Source of the DNA: JBBRYB01 sp038238115
GTDB taxonomy: Bacteria > Actinomycetota > Actinomycetes > Propionibacteriales > Nocardioidaceae
Length of the DNA stretch: 64,000 bases
Reading direction: 5' to 3'
NCBI GenBank assembly: GCA_038238115.1
Contig: JBBRYB010000006.1
Span: 62,001-126,000 of the forward strand
Below the pieces are notes generated by a model that saw only the letters and a list, made by a program, of their open reading frames with translations, had not been told where the DNA came from and did not search any database. This document shows positions 33,333 to 42,325 of the stretch, piece after piece. Made by a program: the position numbers and the translations under genes. Positions within the stretch are counted from its first letter, which is position 1, and every line of letters begins with the position of its first letter.

Positions 33333-33779
33333 ATGATGGGGTGGATCGGCGACCACGACTGGCAGGCGTGGCTCGTGATCGCGCTGCTGTTGGCGGGAGC
33401 CGAGGTGGCGACACTGGACCTGACGCTGCTCATGCTCGCCGCCGGAGCCGGCGCCGCGGCCCTGGTCGCCGCGCTCGGGATCGGTGTCGTGCTCCAGGTG
33501 CTGGTCGCCGTCGTGGTGGCCGTCGCCATGCTCGGCCTCGTCCGGCCGAATGTGATCCATCGGCTGCACTCCGGCCCTACGCTCCTCAACACCCCGCAGG
33601 CGTTGGTGGGCAAGAGTGCGCTCGTTCTCGAGCAGGTGACCCCTCACGGGGGGCGGGTGAAACTGCACGGGGAGGTGTGGTCGGCGCGTTCGATCGATGA
33701 GTTCACCACGATCGAGCCGGGGTCGGCGGTCGAGGTAGCGGAGATCGACGGCGCAACGGCCGTGGTCTACGAAGTCTGA
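33333..33779 (+). CDS. NfeD-family membrane protein
   Basis: 148 residues: two or three N-terminal helices (WLVIALLLAGAEVATLD..., then a hydrophobic run of Ala/Val) followed by a C-terminal OB-fold domain (GKSALVLEQVTPHGGRVKLHGEVWSA ... GSAVEVAEIDGATAVV). NfeD proteins accompany SPFH proteins in membrane microdomains, and an SPFH gene follows directly. The start is ATG 33333 or 33336. Confidence 0.9.
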   Translation: MMGWIGDHDWQAWLVIALLLAGAEVATLDLTLLMLAAGAGAAALVAALGIGVVLQVLVAVVVAVAMLGLVRPNVIHRLHSGPTLLNTPQALVGKSALVLEQVTPHGGRVKLHGEVWSARSIDEFTTIEPGSAVEVAEIDGATAVVYEV

Positions 33780-33857
33780 ACGCGCCGAGCGAATGTCTGG
33801 GCGTTTGTCGAGACGGGACGGTGGGTCCGCTCACCATCCACGAGAGGGTTGAAGGCT

Positions 33858-35213
33858 ATGTGGGTGTTGGTCGTTCTCGCGGTCGTGGTGCTGCTGGCCG
33901 TTGTCGCCTTGTCCAGGTCCGTGCGGATCGTTCCCCAGGCCCGCGCCGGCATCGTCGAGCGTTTCGGCAAGTACCGCACGACATTGAGCGCAGGATTGAC
34001 GATCATCACCCCGTTCGTCGACCGGGTGCGCTACACCATCGACTTGCGCGAGCAGGTGGTGTCGTTCCCGCCGCAACCGGTCATCACCGAGGACAACCTC
34101 GTCGTCTCGATCGACACCGTCATCTACTTCCAGGTCACGAACCCGGTCTCAGCGACGTACGAGATCGCCAACTACATCCAGGCCATCGAGCAGCTCACGA
34201 TGACCACGCTTCGCAATATCACCGGTGGTATGGACCTCGAGCAGGCATTGACGAGCCGGGACGAGATCAACTCCGCGCTGCGGGGGGTGCTGGACGAGGC
34301 AACGGGACGCTGGGGCATCCGGGTCAACCGGGTCGAACTCAAGGGCATCGACCCGCCGCCGTCGATCAAGGACTCGATGGAGAAGCAGATGCGCGCCGAT
34401 CGCGACAAGCGCGCCGTCATCCTCACCGCGGAGGGGATGCGCCAGTCGCAGATCCTCACCGCCGAAGGGCAGAAGCAGTCCGCGATCCTCACCGCCGAAG
34501 GCGATCGAGAAGCGGTGATCCTGCGAGCTCAGGCAGACCGGGAGTCGCGGATCCTGAGAGCCCAGGGCGAGGGGCAGGCGATCCTGACCGTCTTCCAGTC
34601 GATCCACGACGGGTCGCCGGACCAGGCGCTGCTCGCCTATGAATACCTGCAGATGCTCCCGAAGATCGCTGAGGGCGACGCCAACAAGGTCTGGATCGTG
34701 CCGAGTGAGATCGGTCGTGCTCTGGAGGGGCTCGGCAGCACAATCGGTGCCATCCAAGGCATCCCCACCGACACCGCCGGCCCCCGACAGCGCGTCGACT
34801 ACGGCGCCCCTGTGCGTGCGGACCAGCCCGCGGGTGAGCCGCGCGACTCGACGCTGTCGGCTGCGCATGAGCAGGTCGCCGAGGCGATCGCCTCTGCGGC
34901 AGAGGCCTCGCGTGGCACCAGTTCCCGTACGGCGACTGCGTCATCCGACGCGGCGAGTCAACCTGTCGCCCCGCAACAGCCAGGTTCGCCGGACCAACCA
35001 GGCACGCCGGACCAGCCAGGCACGCCGGACCAACCAGGCACGCCGGGTGAGCGGGATACGGCGGGGGAGCCCTCGGCGCCGGTCACACCTGCCGTCGGCG
35101 GTGCACCCGGTCAACCGGGAGACCCGCAGCGGACGAACGCTCCCCATGCTGGGATGCCGTTGGCCGATGGTGACGTAACACCGGAACCACCACCCGGACC
35201 AGCTCGCCGGTGA
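33858..35213 (+). CDS. SPFH/band-7 (stomatin-like, QmcA-type) protein
   Basis: A 451-residue membrane-anchored scaffold. It has one N-terminal helix (about residues 2-19), a band-7 domain (VPQARAGIVERFGKYRTTL ... VVSIDTVIYFQVTNP) and a long coiled/repeat region with ILTAEG repeated three times (about residues 195-215). The C-terminal tail from about residue 300 is Pro/Gly/Thr-rich, low complexity and probably disordered. ATG 33858 with GAGAGGG nine bases upstream is preferred over TTG 33849. It pairs with NfeD and overlaps the TauE gene as GTGA. Confidence 0.92.
   Translation: MWVLVVLAVVVLLAVVALSRSVRIVPQARAGIVERFGKYRTTLSAGLTIITPFVDRVRYTIDLREQVVSFPPQPVITEDNLVVSIDTVIYFQVTNPVSATYEIANYIQAIEQLTMTTLRNITGGMDLEQALTSRDEINSALRGVLDEATGRWGIRVNRVELKGIDPPPSIKDSMEKQMRADRDKRAVILTAEGMRQSQILTAEGQKQSAILTAEGDREAVILRAQADRESRILRAQGEGQAILTVFQSIHDGSPDQALLAYEYLQMLPKIAEGDANKVWIVPSEIGRALEGLGSTIGAIQGIPTDTAGPRQRVDYGAPVRADQPAGEPRDSTLSAAHEQVAEAIASAAEASRGTSSRTATASSDAASQPVAPQQPGSPDQPGTPDQPGTPDQPGTPGERDTAGEPSAPVTPAVGGAPGQPGDPQRTNAPHAGMPLADGDVTPEPPPGPARR
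34977..35048 (+). repeat. four tandem 18-bp units encoding QPG(S/T)PD
   Basis: Four in-frame copies within the SPFH tail gene, differing mainly at synonymous positions. The last unit ends PG instead of PD. It is a low-complexity coding repeat likely to vary in copy number between strains. Confidence 0.85.
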
Positions 35214-35965
35214 CCCTGGCCGAGATCGTCGCGGTATTCTTCGCCGGCGTCGGAGCCGGTGCCATCAACACCATCGTCGGGTCGGGCACGCTGATCACGT
35301 TCCCGACCTTGCTCGCCTTCGGCTACCCGCCGGTGCTCGCCAACGTCTCCAACACGGTGGGACTGGTGCCCGGCTCGCTGGCCGGAGCGCTCGGATATCG
35401 CAAGGAGCTCACGGGGCAGCGGTCGCGTCTGATCCGGCTCGGAGCGGCGTCCCTGCTCGGCGGCGTCGCCGGCGCACTGCTACTGCTGGAACTGCCGGAA
35501 TCGGCCTTCCAAGCGATCGTCCCTGTGCTGATCGGTCTGGGCTGTCTACTCGTAGTGACGCAGCCATGGATCACCCGTCGGATCAAGCCGCGCGAGCAGG
35601 CGCGGCCGCACGGCTCCCTGGTGGTCTGGGTGCTGGTCTTCCTGACGGGTGTCTACGGTGGCTACTTCGGCGCCGCTCAGGGGGTCCTGCTCATCGCCAT
35701 CATGGGCATCGGGCTGTCCGACACCATGCAGCGCGTCAACGCCACGAAGAACGTCCTTGCGGGGCTGGTCAACGCCGTCGCCGCTGTGGTGTTCATCAGT
35801 GTCACCCGGGTGGCCTGGCCGGCCGCCGGGCTCATCGCCGCCGGCTCCATCCTCGGAAGTCTGGTCGGCGCCACCGTGGGCCGTCGGCTCCCCGCTCCGG
35901 TCTTTCGCGGCATCGTGGCCGTGGTCGGTGTCGCCGCCATCACCAAACTCGTCTGGTTCGGCTGA
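35210..35965 (+). CDS. TauE/SafE-family sulfite exporter-like permease
   Basis: A 251-residue polytopic protein with the TauE/SafE repeats: GAGAINTIVGSGTLITFPTLLAFG near the N terminus and FLTGVYGGYFGAAQGVLLIAIM in the second half. The probable substrate is a sulfur-containing anion such as sulfite or sulfoacetate, but this is not resolved. GTG 35210 overlaps the SPFH stop. Its 3' end overlaps the convergent hydrolase by 26 bases. Confidence 0.9.
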   Translation: MTLAEIVAVFFAGVGAGAINTIVGSGTLITFPTLLAFGYPPVLANVSNTVGLVPGSLAGALGYRKELTGQRSRLIRLGAASLLGGVAGALLLLELPESAFQAIVPVLIGLGCLLVVTQPWITRRIKPREQARPHGSLVVWVLVFLTGVYGGYFGAAQGVLLIAIMGIGLSDTMQRVNATKNVLAGLVNAVAAVVFISVTRVAWPAAGLIAAGSILGSLVGATVGRRLPAPVFRGIVAVVGVAAITKLVWFG

Positions 35966-36926
35966 CGCCTTCACCCACGGCATAGTCGAGCCAGCGTTCG
36001 ACGTGGCCGAATGCCGTCTCGCGCACCTCCTTGCGGGAGCAGAACACGTCGTGGATGGCGCCGAGGACCCGCACGACGGTGACCTGCGGGCCTAGCTGGT
36101 GCGACCACTTGGCGATCTGCTTGACATCGAGCACCGTGTCGGTGCAGGCGGCCTCGTCAGTCCAGGTCTGCGGCACCGCACTGGCGTTCGAGCACACAGT
36201 CAGCACCGGTGCCCCCACGTCGATCCCGCGGTGCACCGTGCGGTGGCCGATGCGCACGGCCCGCAGCCATCCGGCCCGGACGGGGAAGCTCTCCACCGGC
36301 TTCCAGCCCAGGTCGAAGCTCCATTCCCCGCGCAGGTCGCAGTGCAGCGTCTCGGCATATACGCCGGTGACGGTGCGAGGCACAACAGCATAGGGACGAC
36401 GCTGGCCGAGCCGGTTGATGGCCTCGGTGCCCGCAGTGCGCAGTAGCAGCGAGCCCTGCAGGTCGAGCCAGGGGCTGTTGAGCACGAATGCATCCGCGAC
36501 CGGCCGCCCGCGGCCCAGCCGCTCGGCTGCCCACAGCGGCGCGATGAGGCCTCCGGTGGAGTGACCACTCACGACGACGTGCTCGTGGCCGTCGCGACCC
36601 CTGATCAGCGACATCGCCAGGTCGAGCTCGGCGTAGTACTCCGACAGGCCGAGGCAGAAGTTCGGCGTCTGGTGCGCAAGCAGCGAGCGACCGTACTTGC
36701 GTAGGTCGAGGGCATAGAAGTCGTAGCCGAGCGCGGTGAAGAAGTCGGCCTGGGCGATCTGGAAGAAGTAGTCGCAGAAGCCGTGCACATGGAGGACCGC
36801 CCCGCGCGCCTCCGGTGTGTCCGCCGCACGCCGGACCAGGGTCGCGACGACAGCGCCCTCGTCGTCGTCGGGCAGCTCGAGCACCTCGCAGGTGTACGGC
36901 GCTCCGAGCACGTCGGTCTGACTCAT
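35940..36926 (-). CDS. alpha/beta hydrolase (lysophospholipase-like)
   Basis: A 328-residue serine hydrolase: HVHGFCDYFFQ oxyanion region, nucleophile elbow VVSGHSTGGL (GxSxG), a likely acid near PVLTVCSNAS and a C-terminal His in GAIHDVFCS. It resembles monoacylglycerol lipase/lysophospholipase proteins. ATG 36926 follows GGAG and begins SQTDVLGAPY. A 12-residue upstream extension is possible but has no ribosome site. Confidence 0.87.
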   Translation of the reverse strand: MSQTDVLGAPYTCEVLELPDDDEGAVVATLVRRAADTPEARGAVLHVHGFCDYFFQIAQADFFTALGYDFYALDLRKYGRSLLAHQTPNFCLGLSEYYAELDLAMSLIRGRDGHEHVVVSGHSTGGLIAPLWAAERLGRGRPVADAFVLNSPWLDLQGSLLLRTAGTEAINRLGQRRPYAVVPRTVTGVYAETLHCDLRGEWSFDLGWKPVESFPVRAGWLRAVRIGHRTVHRGIDVGAPVLTVCSNASAVPQTWTDEAACTDTVLDVKQIAKWSHQLGPQVTVVRVLGAIHDVFCSRKEVRETAFGHVERWLDYAVGEGVSRTRRVW

Positions 36927-36983
36927 GGCTCCAGTCTGCCTCGCAGCGCCGCACTCCGTCACCGGCCGGGACTGGACTGGGTC

Positions 36984-39680
36984 TCAGCCAATCCGCACCG
37001 TCAGCGTGTGCCGACCGTTGCCGGTGTCTGCCACGACTTCGCGGCCGCGCCCGGTGTGGAGCTCACGCCAGCTGACCGGCCTGCCGTCGAGCCTGACCCT
37101 GGCGACCGTGGCGCCACGAGGAAGCACATGCCCGATCGTCAACGTGGTGCCAGGTCGACGCAGCGTCACCTGGGTGCGCAACCTCGTCGGCGTCGCCTGC
37201 GCCCGCACCGTGACAGAGCCGTCGACGCCGAGCCGGATGTGGTGGCCGCTCAACCGGTGCTGTCCTGCCGGCACCTGGGCTACCACGCTGACGGTGTCGC
37301 GGCCGAGGTCGGGCGAGACGCCGAGCTGCTGGTGCACGACCGGCCACAGGTTGCCGTAGGCGCCCCACGCCTGTACCACTGAGGAACGCTCGGTGAAGAG
37401 TTGGTCGATGTTTGGCGTGAAGTCCCCTTCCGGGGCGATCTCCGGCATCGCGCCCGGCAGCTCCCACACCGAGCGGTCGAGCTGGATCCGGGCGTTGCCC
37501 GTCGTGTAGAACTGCTGCTGATCGCGACCGAGCCGGCCGAAGTTGCCTTCGGCGACGGCCATGATCCCCGTGTTCAGCGAGAAGACGCTCCGCTCGCTCG
37601 GCACCGACGACACCGTGGAGTCGCAGGTCGCGCCCGCGTTGCCCGCAGGGTCGGAGGTGGGTCCGGTGCCGGTGTGGTAAAGCCCGAAGATGCCCGTGTA
37701 GCACGGGCGTTCTCGCTGGGCCAGAGCGATCCGACCGTGCGGCTGGCTGGCCAGCGGACGGGTCGGCCGTCCGGGCCTGACCAGCGTCGCGTCCATCGGC
37801 GTCACCCCGATCCAGTGCCGCTGGAAGACTCGCCTGTTGTAGGGGTTGGCGAGTGAGTCGGCGTACTGCCGGGCGTCGCCGCCGTACCACCACGCCGCCT
37901 CGAAGCGCCGCTCCATGTGAGCTGCGACCGACGACGCCCATCGCCGCGTCCCGACGTCGCCCTTGCTGCGGGCCATGTCGGCGAGGTCGCGCAGGCCGCG
38001 GATGGTGTAGACGGTGTTGTCCAGCTTCTCCGCGCCCATCCCCGGACGTTCGACGTTTCCCAGCCCCTCCGGCCAGCCGTCGTTGTCCTGGTCGAGCCGG
38101 TTGACGACCAGGCGCATCCCGCGGACCGAGAAGTTGTACATCTCGTCGCGGAAGTGGTCGTCGCCAGTCCATCGCCACACGAGCGCTACCGCGCTGGGGA
38201 ACTTGGCCGTCTCGTCGGTGTTGCCCTCATCGGCGTTGGTCCCGAAGTAGACCGCGCCGCCGGGTGTCACCTCGTGGACGACCTTGCCGGAGCGGTGGTT
38301 CACGGTCTCGCTGACGTCGCGCAGCGCGCGGAGGTGGTCTTCGATCGCGGTGAACTGGCCCATCGCGACGGACGCGAACGCCGTGTACTCCCCGTCGGTG
38401 CCGAACAGCCACGGATAGTCCGGCCACCCTGCTCCGAGCCAGCGGATCCGGTCGAGGCTGCCGACCGGTGCGGGGAACCGGGTGCCGGCCCTGACCGGGC
38501 GCAGGCGCAGATCCCGCGCCTCCTGCCGCGAGTCGGCGAGGTTCTGCTTGCTCCACCGGATCGAGCGCTGCAGCAGCCGGTCGCCGGGGATCCAGACCCG
38601 GGTGCGGGCGTCGATCGCCTGTCGCTGCGAGATCTTGTGGGCGAGCTCCGCCCGGGGACGGGTGAGCACCTGCTCAAACGCGCGGTGGGCAGGTGCGAGC
38701 CCCTGGTCGGACCCACCGACCGCGAACCACACGGTGACCGAGCGGTCCGCGGGGACCCGCACCCGGTAGGTGAGCCGACCGCCGGTGCCGCGCCCGTATG
38801 CCGTGTCGTCGCACCGCGTCGGCTGCGGGTCGGTCGTGCCAGAGACCGGGCAGACCACCGCGGGATCCTGTGGCCCGCGGAAGTCCGGGCCCAAGGCGCT
38901 GCTGCGCGGCGTCAGGCTGCTGCCGACGACAGCGGCCCAGTCGTGCGCGCCGAGCGGATTGTGAGGGCCTGCCTGCTCGCGAAACACGAGCGCCCCGGCG
39001 TGCACGTGGCCGGAGTCGCTGCGGTTGACGCTCGACTGGCTCGGGGTCGTCTCGCCCCACGGGTAGCTCGCCATCAGCTCGGAGTGTGCCTCGAGGGTGA
39101 GCCGAACGCTCCTGGTGCGGTCGCTGCGCAGCGTCAGAGCGACCAGGCCGGCGCGAGGACCATCGGGTACGACGTCGGTGCGCTGCACCTCGAGCCCGGC
39201 GGTGACGGCGTAGTCGGTGCGGTGATAACCCCACCCGTTCGCGAACCGGCGGGCCGGCACGTCGTCACCCAGCCAGGCGCCGTCGATCCCGAACCACATC
39301 CCGTCGAGCAGCTTGAGCGGCGGTGACCAGATGCCGCCCATCTCACCACGCGTGTGGAAGCCCATCGCCGGGTAGAGGCCGTCCTGCGTGGAGGTCGAGT
39401 AGAGCCGCTCGCCCATGACCACGGCACGACGGTCGCTGAGTCGGCGTGACTCCACGAGCTCCGGACTGCGCGGCAACGTCCCGAGCGCCGGCCTGTCATG
39501 GTGGGCGCCGGCCGGCATCGGGTCGGCTAGTGGCTCGGTGACCGCAAGCCCGCGGGCTGGCAGGGCGAGAGAGGGACTGGCCGCCAGTACCGCTACAGCG
39601 AGGAGCGCCGGCGCGCGCCGGGGGCGGCGCGGCCTGTGCGTGGTCTCAGTCGTGGTGGACTTCGTGATCCGACGGTGCAT
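36984..39680 (-). CDS. large secreted six-hairpin glycosidase-like protein
   Basis: 898 residues with an export signal (basic RRPRRAP, hydrophobic ALLAVAVLAASPSLALPARG, about residues 20-45). The middle part has the (alpha/alpha)6-barrel look of amylo-glucosidase, debranching-type or trehalase-type hydrolases: WPDYPWLFGTDGEYTAF, DNDGWPEGLGNVE, MGAEKLDNTVYTIRGL and WGAYGNLWPVVH. The C terminus is a beta-rich module. ATG 39680 with GGAGGATGTG directly upstream is strongly preferred over a 46-residue extension. Substrate and exact GH family are not clear. Confidence 0.8.
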   Translation of the reverse strand: MHRRITKSTTTETTHRPRRPRRAPALLAVAVLAASPSLALPARGLAVTEPLADPMPAGAHHDRPALGTLPRSPELVESRRLSDRRAVVMGERLYSTSTQDGLYPAMGFHTRGEMGGIWSPPLKLLDGMWFGIDGAWLGDDVPARRFANGWGYHRTDYAVTAGLEVQRTDVVPDGPRAGLVALTLRSDRTRSVRLTLEAHSELMASYPWGETTPSQSSVNRSDSGHVHAGALVFREQAGPHNPLGAHDWAAVVGSSLTPRSSALGPDFRGPQDPAVVCPVSGTTDPQPTRCDDTAYGRGTGGRLTYRVRVPADRSVTVWFAVGGSDQGLAPAHRAFEQVLTRPRAELAHKISQRQAIDARTRVWIPGDRLLQRSIRWSKQNLADSRQEARDLRLRPVRAGTRFPAPVGSLDRIRWLGAGWPDYPWLFGTDGEYTAFASVAMGQFTAIEDHLRALRDVSETVNHRSGKVVHEVTPGGAVYFGTNADEGNTDETAKFPSAVALVWRWTGDDHFRDEMYNFSVRGMRLVVNRLDQDNDGWPEGLGNVERPGMGAEKLDNTVYTIRGLRDLADMARSKGDVGTRRWASSVAAHMERRFEAAWWYGGDARQYADSLANPYNRRVFQRHWIGVTPMDATLVRPGRPTRPLASQPHGRIALAQRERPCYTGIFGLYHTGTGPTSDPAGNAGATCDSTVSSVPSERSVFSLNTGIMAVAEGNFGRLGRDQQQFYTTGNARIQLDRSVWELPGAMPEIAPEGDFTPNIDQLFTERSSVVQAWGAYGNLWPVVHQQLGVSPDLGRDTVSVVAQVPAGQHRLSGHHIRLGVDGSVTVRAQATPTRLRTQVTLRRPGTTLTIGHVLPRGATVARVRLDGRPVSWRELHTGRGREVVADTGNGRHTLTVRIG

Positions 39681-39772
39681 GTCACATCCTCCGGAGTGAG
39701 TGCGATCAGACAGCATTGCAGCAAGCGCCGACAACCGCCATCGCCCCGGAGCCGACCCCCCCGATTCGGGCG

Positions 39773-39801
39773 TTGTTGGCCGGGCAGCGCGGGTGTAGCG
39801 T
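39773..39801 (+). promoter_or_regulatory. possible promoter of the ureohydrolase operon
   Basis: TTGTTG (39773-39778) and TAGCGT (39796-39801) with 17 bases between. Transcription would start near 39808, about 24 bases before the preferred GTG start at 39832. Confidence 0.4.
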
Positions 39802-39831
39802 CCCCTAGTGCCGCCCAAGGAGGGTCACATC

Positions 39832-40827
39832 GTGACGGACGCCCCGCTGCCTCGCGTCACCAGCGACGGCGCCGTCGGCCCGGTCGACGCCACGGAGGTC
39901 CCTCGCTTCGCGGGACCGGGCACCTTCGCGCGACTGCCTCGCATCGACGAGGTTCCACGGGCCGACATTGCCGTGGTCGGAGTCCCGTTCGACGCTGGCG
40001 TGAGCTATCGTCCCGGCGCGAGGTTCGGCCCTGCGCACGTCCGGCAGTCGTCTCGCTTGCTCCGGCCGTTCAACCCCGCACTCGACGTCGAGCCGTTCGG
40101 GGCAGCGCAGGTGGTCGACGCTGGCGACATCGCCTGCAACCCCTTCGACATCTCCACCGCGATCACCCAAGTCCACGACGGGGCGCGGTCGCTCATGTCC
40201 CGGGGAACCCGCCTGCTCACCATCGGTGGCGATCACACGATCGCCTTGCCGCTGCTGCGTGCCATGCATGAGCGGCACGGGCCGGTGGCCGTCCTCCACT
40301 TCGACGCCCACCTTGACACCTGGGACACCTACTTCGGAGAGCCCTACACCCACGGCACGCCGTTTCGACGCGCCTCAGAAGAGGGACTCGTCGACACGCT
40401 GCACTCGGTGCACATCGGCATCCGCGGCCCGTTGTATTCCGCTGACGACCTGCCCGACAGCGAGCGGCTCGGCTTCGTCACCGTGTCCTGTGTCGACGTC
40501 GAGATGCTCGGGCTTGTTGCCGCGGTCGACCGGATGCGGGAGCGGCTGGGCGACGCGCCGATCTACGTCTCCGTCGACATCGACGTCCTCGACCCCGCCC
40601 ACGCCCCCGGAACCGGAACTCCCGAGGCCGGTGGCCTGACCTCGCGAGAGCTCTTGGTGATGCTGCGAGCCCTCGCCGACCTGCACGTGGTCTCGGCTGA
40701 CATCGTCGAAGTGGCGCCGGCATACGACCATGCCGAGCTGACCGGCGTTGCAGCATCCCACGTCGCCTACGAGTTGCTTTCGGTCATGTCCACAGCCGTC
40801 CCCAGCCGCACGCACTCGCCCGCCTGA
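39832..40827 (+). CDS. agmatinase/guanidinobutyrase-type ureohydrolase
   Basis: A 331-residue binuclear Mn enzyme of the arginase family that releases urea from a guanidino compound. Metal motifs are GGDHTIALP, HFDAHLDTWD and SVDIDVLDPAHAPGTGTPE, and GVSYRPGARFGP is the N-terminal family block. GTG 39832 is preceded by AAGGAGGG; GTG 39808 is also in frame but lies at the predicted transcription start. It heads an operon with an NCS1 permease and an amidase. Together with the amidase, this suggests 4-guanidinobutyramide to 4-guanidinobutyrate to GABA plus urea, but agmatine remains possible. Confidence 0.87.
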   Translation: MTDAPLPRVTSDGAVGPVDATEVPRFAGPGTFARLPRIDEVPRADIAVVGVPFDAGVSYRPGARFGPAHVRQSSRLLRPFNPALDVEPFGAAQVVDAGDIACNPFDISTAITQVHDGARSLMSRGTRLLTIGGDHTIALPLLRAMHERHGPVAVLHFDAHLDTWDTYFGEPYTHGTPFRRASEEGLVDTLHSVHIGIRGPLYSADDLPDSERLGFVTVSCVDVEMLGLVAAVDRMRERLGDAPIYVSVDIDVLDPAHAPGTGTPEAGGLTSRELLVMLRALADLHVVSADIVEVAPAYDHAELTGVAASHVAYELLSVMSTAVPSRTHSPA

Positions 40828-40846
40828 GGCGTAGAAAGGAGCCCCG

Positions 40847-42325
40847 ATGGCAGACACGTCCACCACGAGGTCGTCTCGCATCGCCGGTGTCGAGGTCCGC
40901 TCCATCGACTACGTGCCGCTGAACGAGCGCCACGGCAAGGTCTGGAGCCAGGGCCCGCTGTGGTTCATGAGCAACGCCCAGATCGCCACGCTCGCGGTCG
41001 GCACCTTCTCGGTGGTGGGCGGCGGCAACCTCATCTGGTCACTGATCGCCATCATCGCCGGTGCCCTGCTCGGCACGTTCTTCATGGCGTTCCACTCGGC
41101 CCAGGGACCGCAGCTCGGCCTTCCGCAGATGATCCAGTCGCGACCACAGTTCGGATATGTCGGGGCGTTGCTCGTCTGGCTCTTCGCCTACCTGCAGTAC
41201 GCCGGCTTCAACATCTTCAACACGATCCTGGCCGGCGACGCCCTGCACACGACTGTGCACGGCAGCAGCAAGCTCTGGATTGTCGTCGCCACCGTACTGG
41301 CGGCTGTGATCGCGCTGGTCGGCTACGACCTCATCCACGGGGTGGAGCGGTGGCTGGCCTTCGGCTTCCTCATCATCTTCGGCGCCCTCACCATCACCGT
41401 CTTCACACTGAGCTTCCCGGCCGGTTCGTTCGACCTCGGCGGATTCAAGTGGACGCCGTTCCTCGTCCAGTTCGGGGCGGTGGCGGGCTACCAGATCAGC
41501 TGGGCCATCTACGTCTCCGACTACTCCCGCTACCTGCCCCCCGGCGTCACCGTGCGGCGTACCTTCTTGTGGACCTATTGGGGCTCCGCGTTGGGAGCGA
41601 TCTGGCTGATGTGCCTCGGCGCCGCGCTCGCCGCGTGGGCCGGCGCGAAATTCGACACGATCGCGTCCTTGGAGAGCTCAGCGGACACTTTCTTCAACGG
41701 CTTCGGCGCTGTCGTGCTGGTCTTCTCGATGCTCGGCCTGGTCTCGGTCACCGCGCTGAACATGTACGGCGGGTCGCTCACCTTGATCAGCGCCATCGAC
41801 TCGTTCAAGCAGGTGCGCCCGACCAGCGCTGTGCGCATCGCCACCATCGTCTTCACCGCGGTGCTGTCCCTCATCCCCGCCCTGCTCATCGGCCAGAACT
41901 TCCTCACGAACTTCGAGGACTTCCTGCTGCTCGTGCTCTACCTGTTCATCCCGTGGACCGCTGTCAACCTGGTCGACTACTACATCGTGCGGCGCGGCCA
42001 CTATGCGATAGCGGAGATCTTCAACCCCCATGGGTTGTATGGCCGCTGGGGCTGGCGTGGGATCATCTCCTACCTCGTCGGGTTCGGGGCGATGCTGCCG
42101 TTCCTCAGCACGTCGAAGTATTCGGGGTGGGTCGCCAATGCCCTCAACGGCGCTGACATCTCGTTGTTCATCGGCCTTCCCGTGGCAGGGGTCTTGTACT
42201 ACCTGCTCGGCAAGTCGATCGACGTCGAGGCAGAGACACGGATTGCTGAGGCCGAAGCCGCGGAGCTGGAGGATTCGGCCCGCCAGCACATGCGGCCGGA
42301 GCGGACGCCTGACGATGTCGGGTGA
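40847..42325 (+). CDS. NCS1-family cytosine/purine-type permease
   Basis: A 492-residue transporter with about 12 helices. N-terminal family features are DYVPLNERHGKVWSQGPLWF and GPQLGLPQMIQSRPQFGYVG; the middle has VSDYSRYLPPGVTVRRTF. The C-terminal tail is hydrophilic. NCS1 proteins import cytosine, allantoin, hydantoins and vitamins. Its position between a ureohydrolase and an amidase suggests uptake of an amide, ureido or guanidino compound. It has GAAAGGAG before the ATG and overlaps the amidase start by 11 bases. Confidence 0.9.
   Translation: MADTSTTRSSRIAGVEVRSIDYVPLNERHGKVWSQGPLWFMSNAQIATLAVGTFSVVGGGNLIWSLIAIIAGALLGTFFMAFHSAQGPQLGLPQMIQSRPQFGYVGALLVWLFAYLQYAGFNIFNTILAGDALHTTVHGSSKLWIVVATVLAAVIALVGYDLIHGVERWLAFGFLIIFGALTITVFTLSFPAGSFDLGGFKWTPFLVQFGAVAGYQISWAIYVSDYSRYLPPGVTVRRTFLWTYWGSALGAIWLMCLGAALAAWAGAKFDTIASLESSADTFFNGFGAVVLVFSMLGLVSVTALNMYGGSLTLISAIDSFKQVRPTSAVRIATIVFTAVLSLIPALLIGQNFLTNFEDFLLLVLYLFIPWTAVNLVDYYIVRRGHYAIAEIFNPHGLYGRWGWRGIISYLVGFGAMLPFLSTSKYSGWVANALNGADISLFIGLPVAGVLYYLLGKSIDVEAETRIAEAEAAELEDSARQHMRPERTPDDVG

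Noticed and set aside
34977..35048. possible CRISPR or regulatory repeat
   Set aside because: The 18-bp units are in frame and encode a Pro/Gly-rich protein tail.
37917..39326. 469-codon frame antisense to the secreted glycosidase-like gene
   Set aside because: No ribosome site or domain; the minus-strand gene has a signal peptide and a strong ribosome site.
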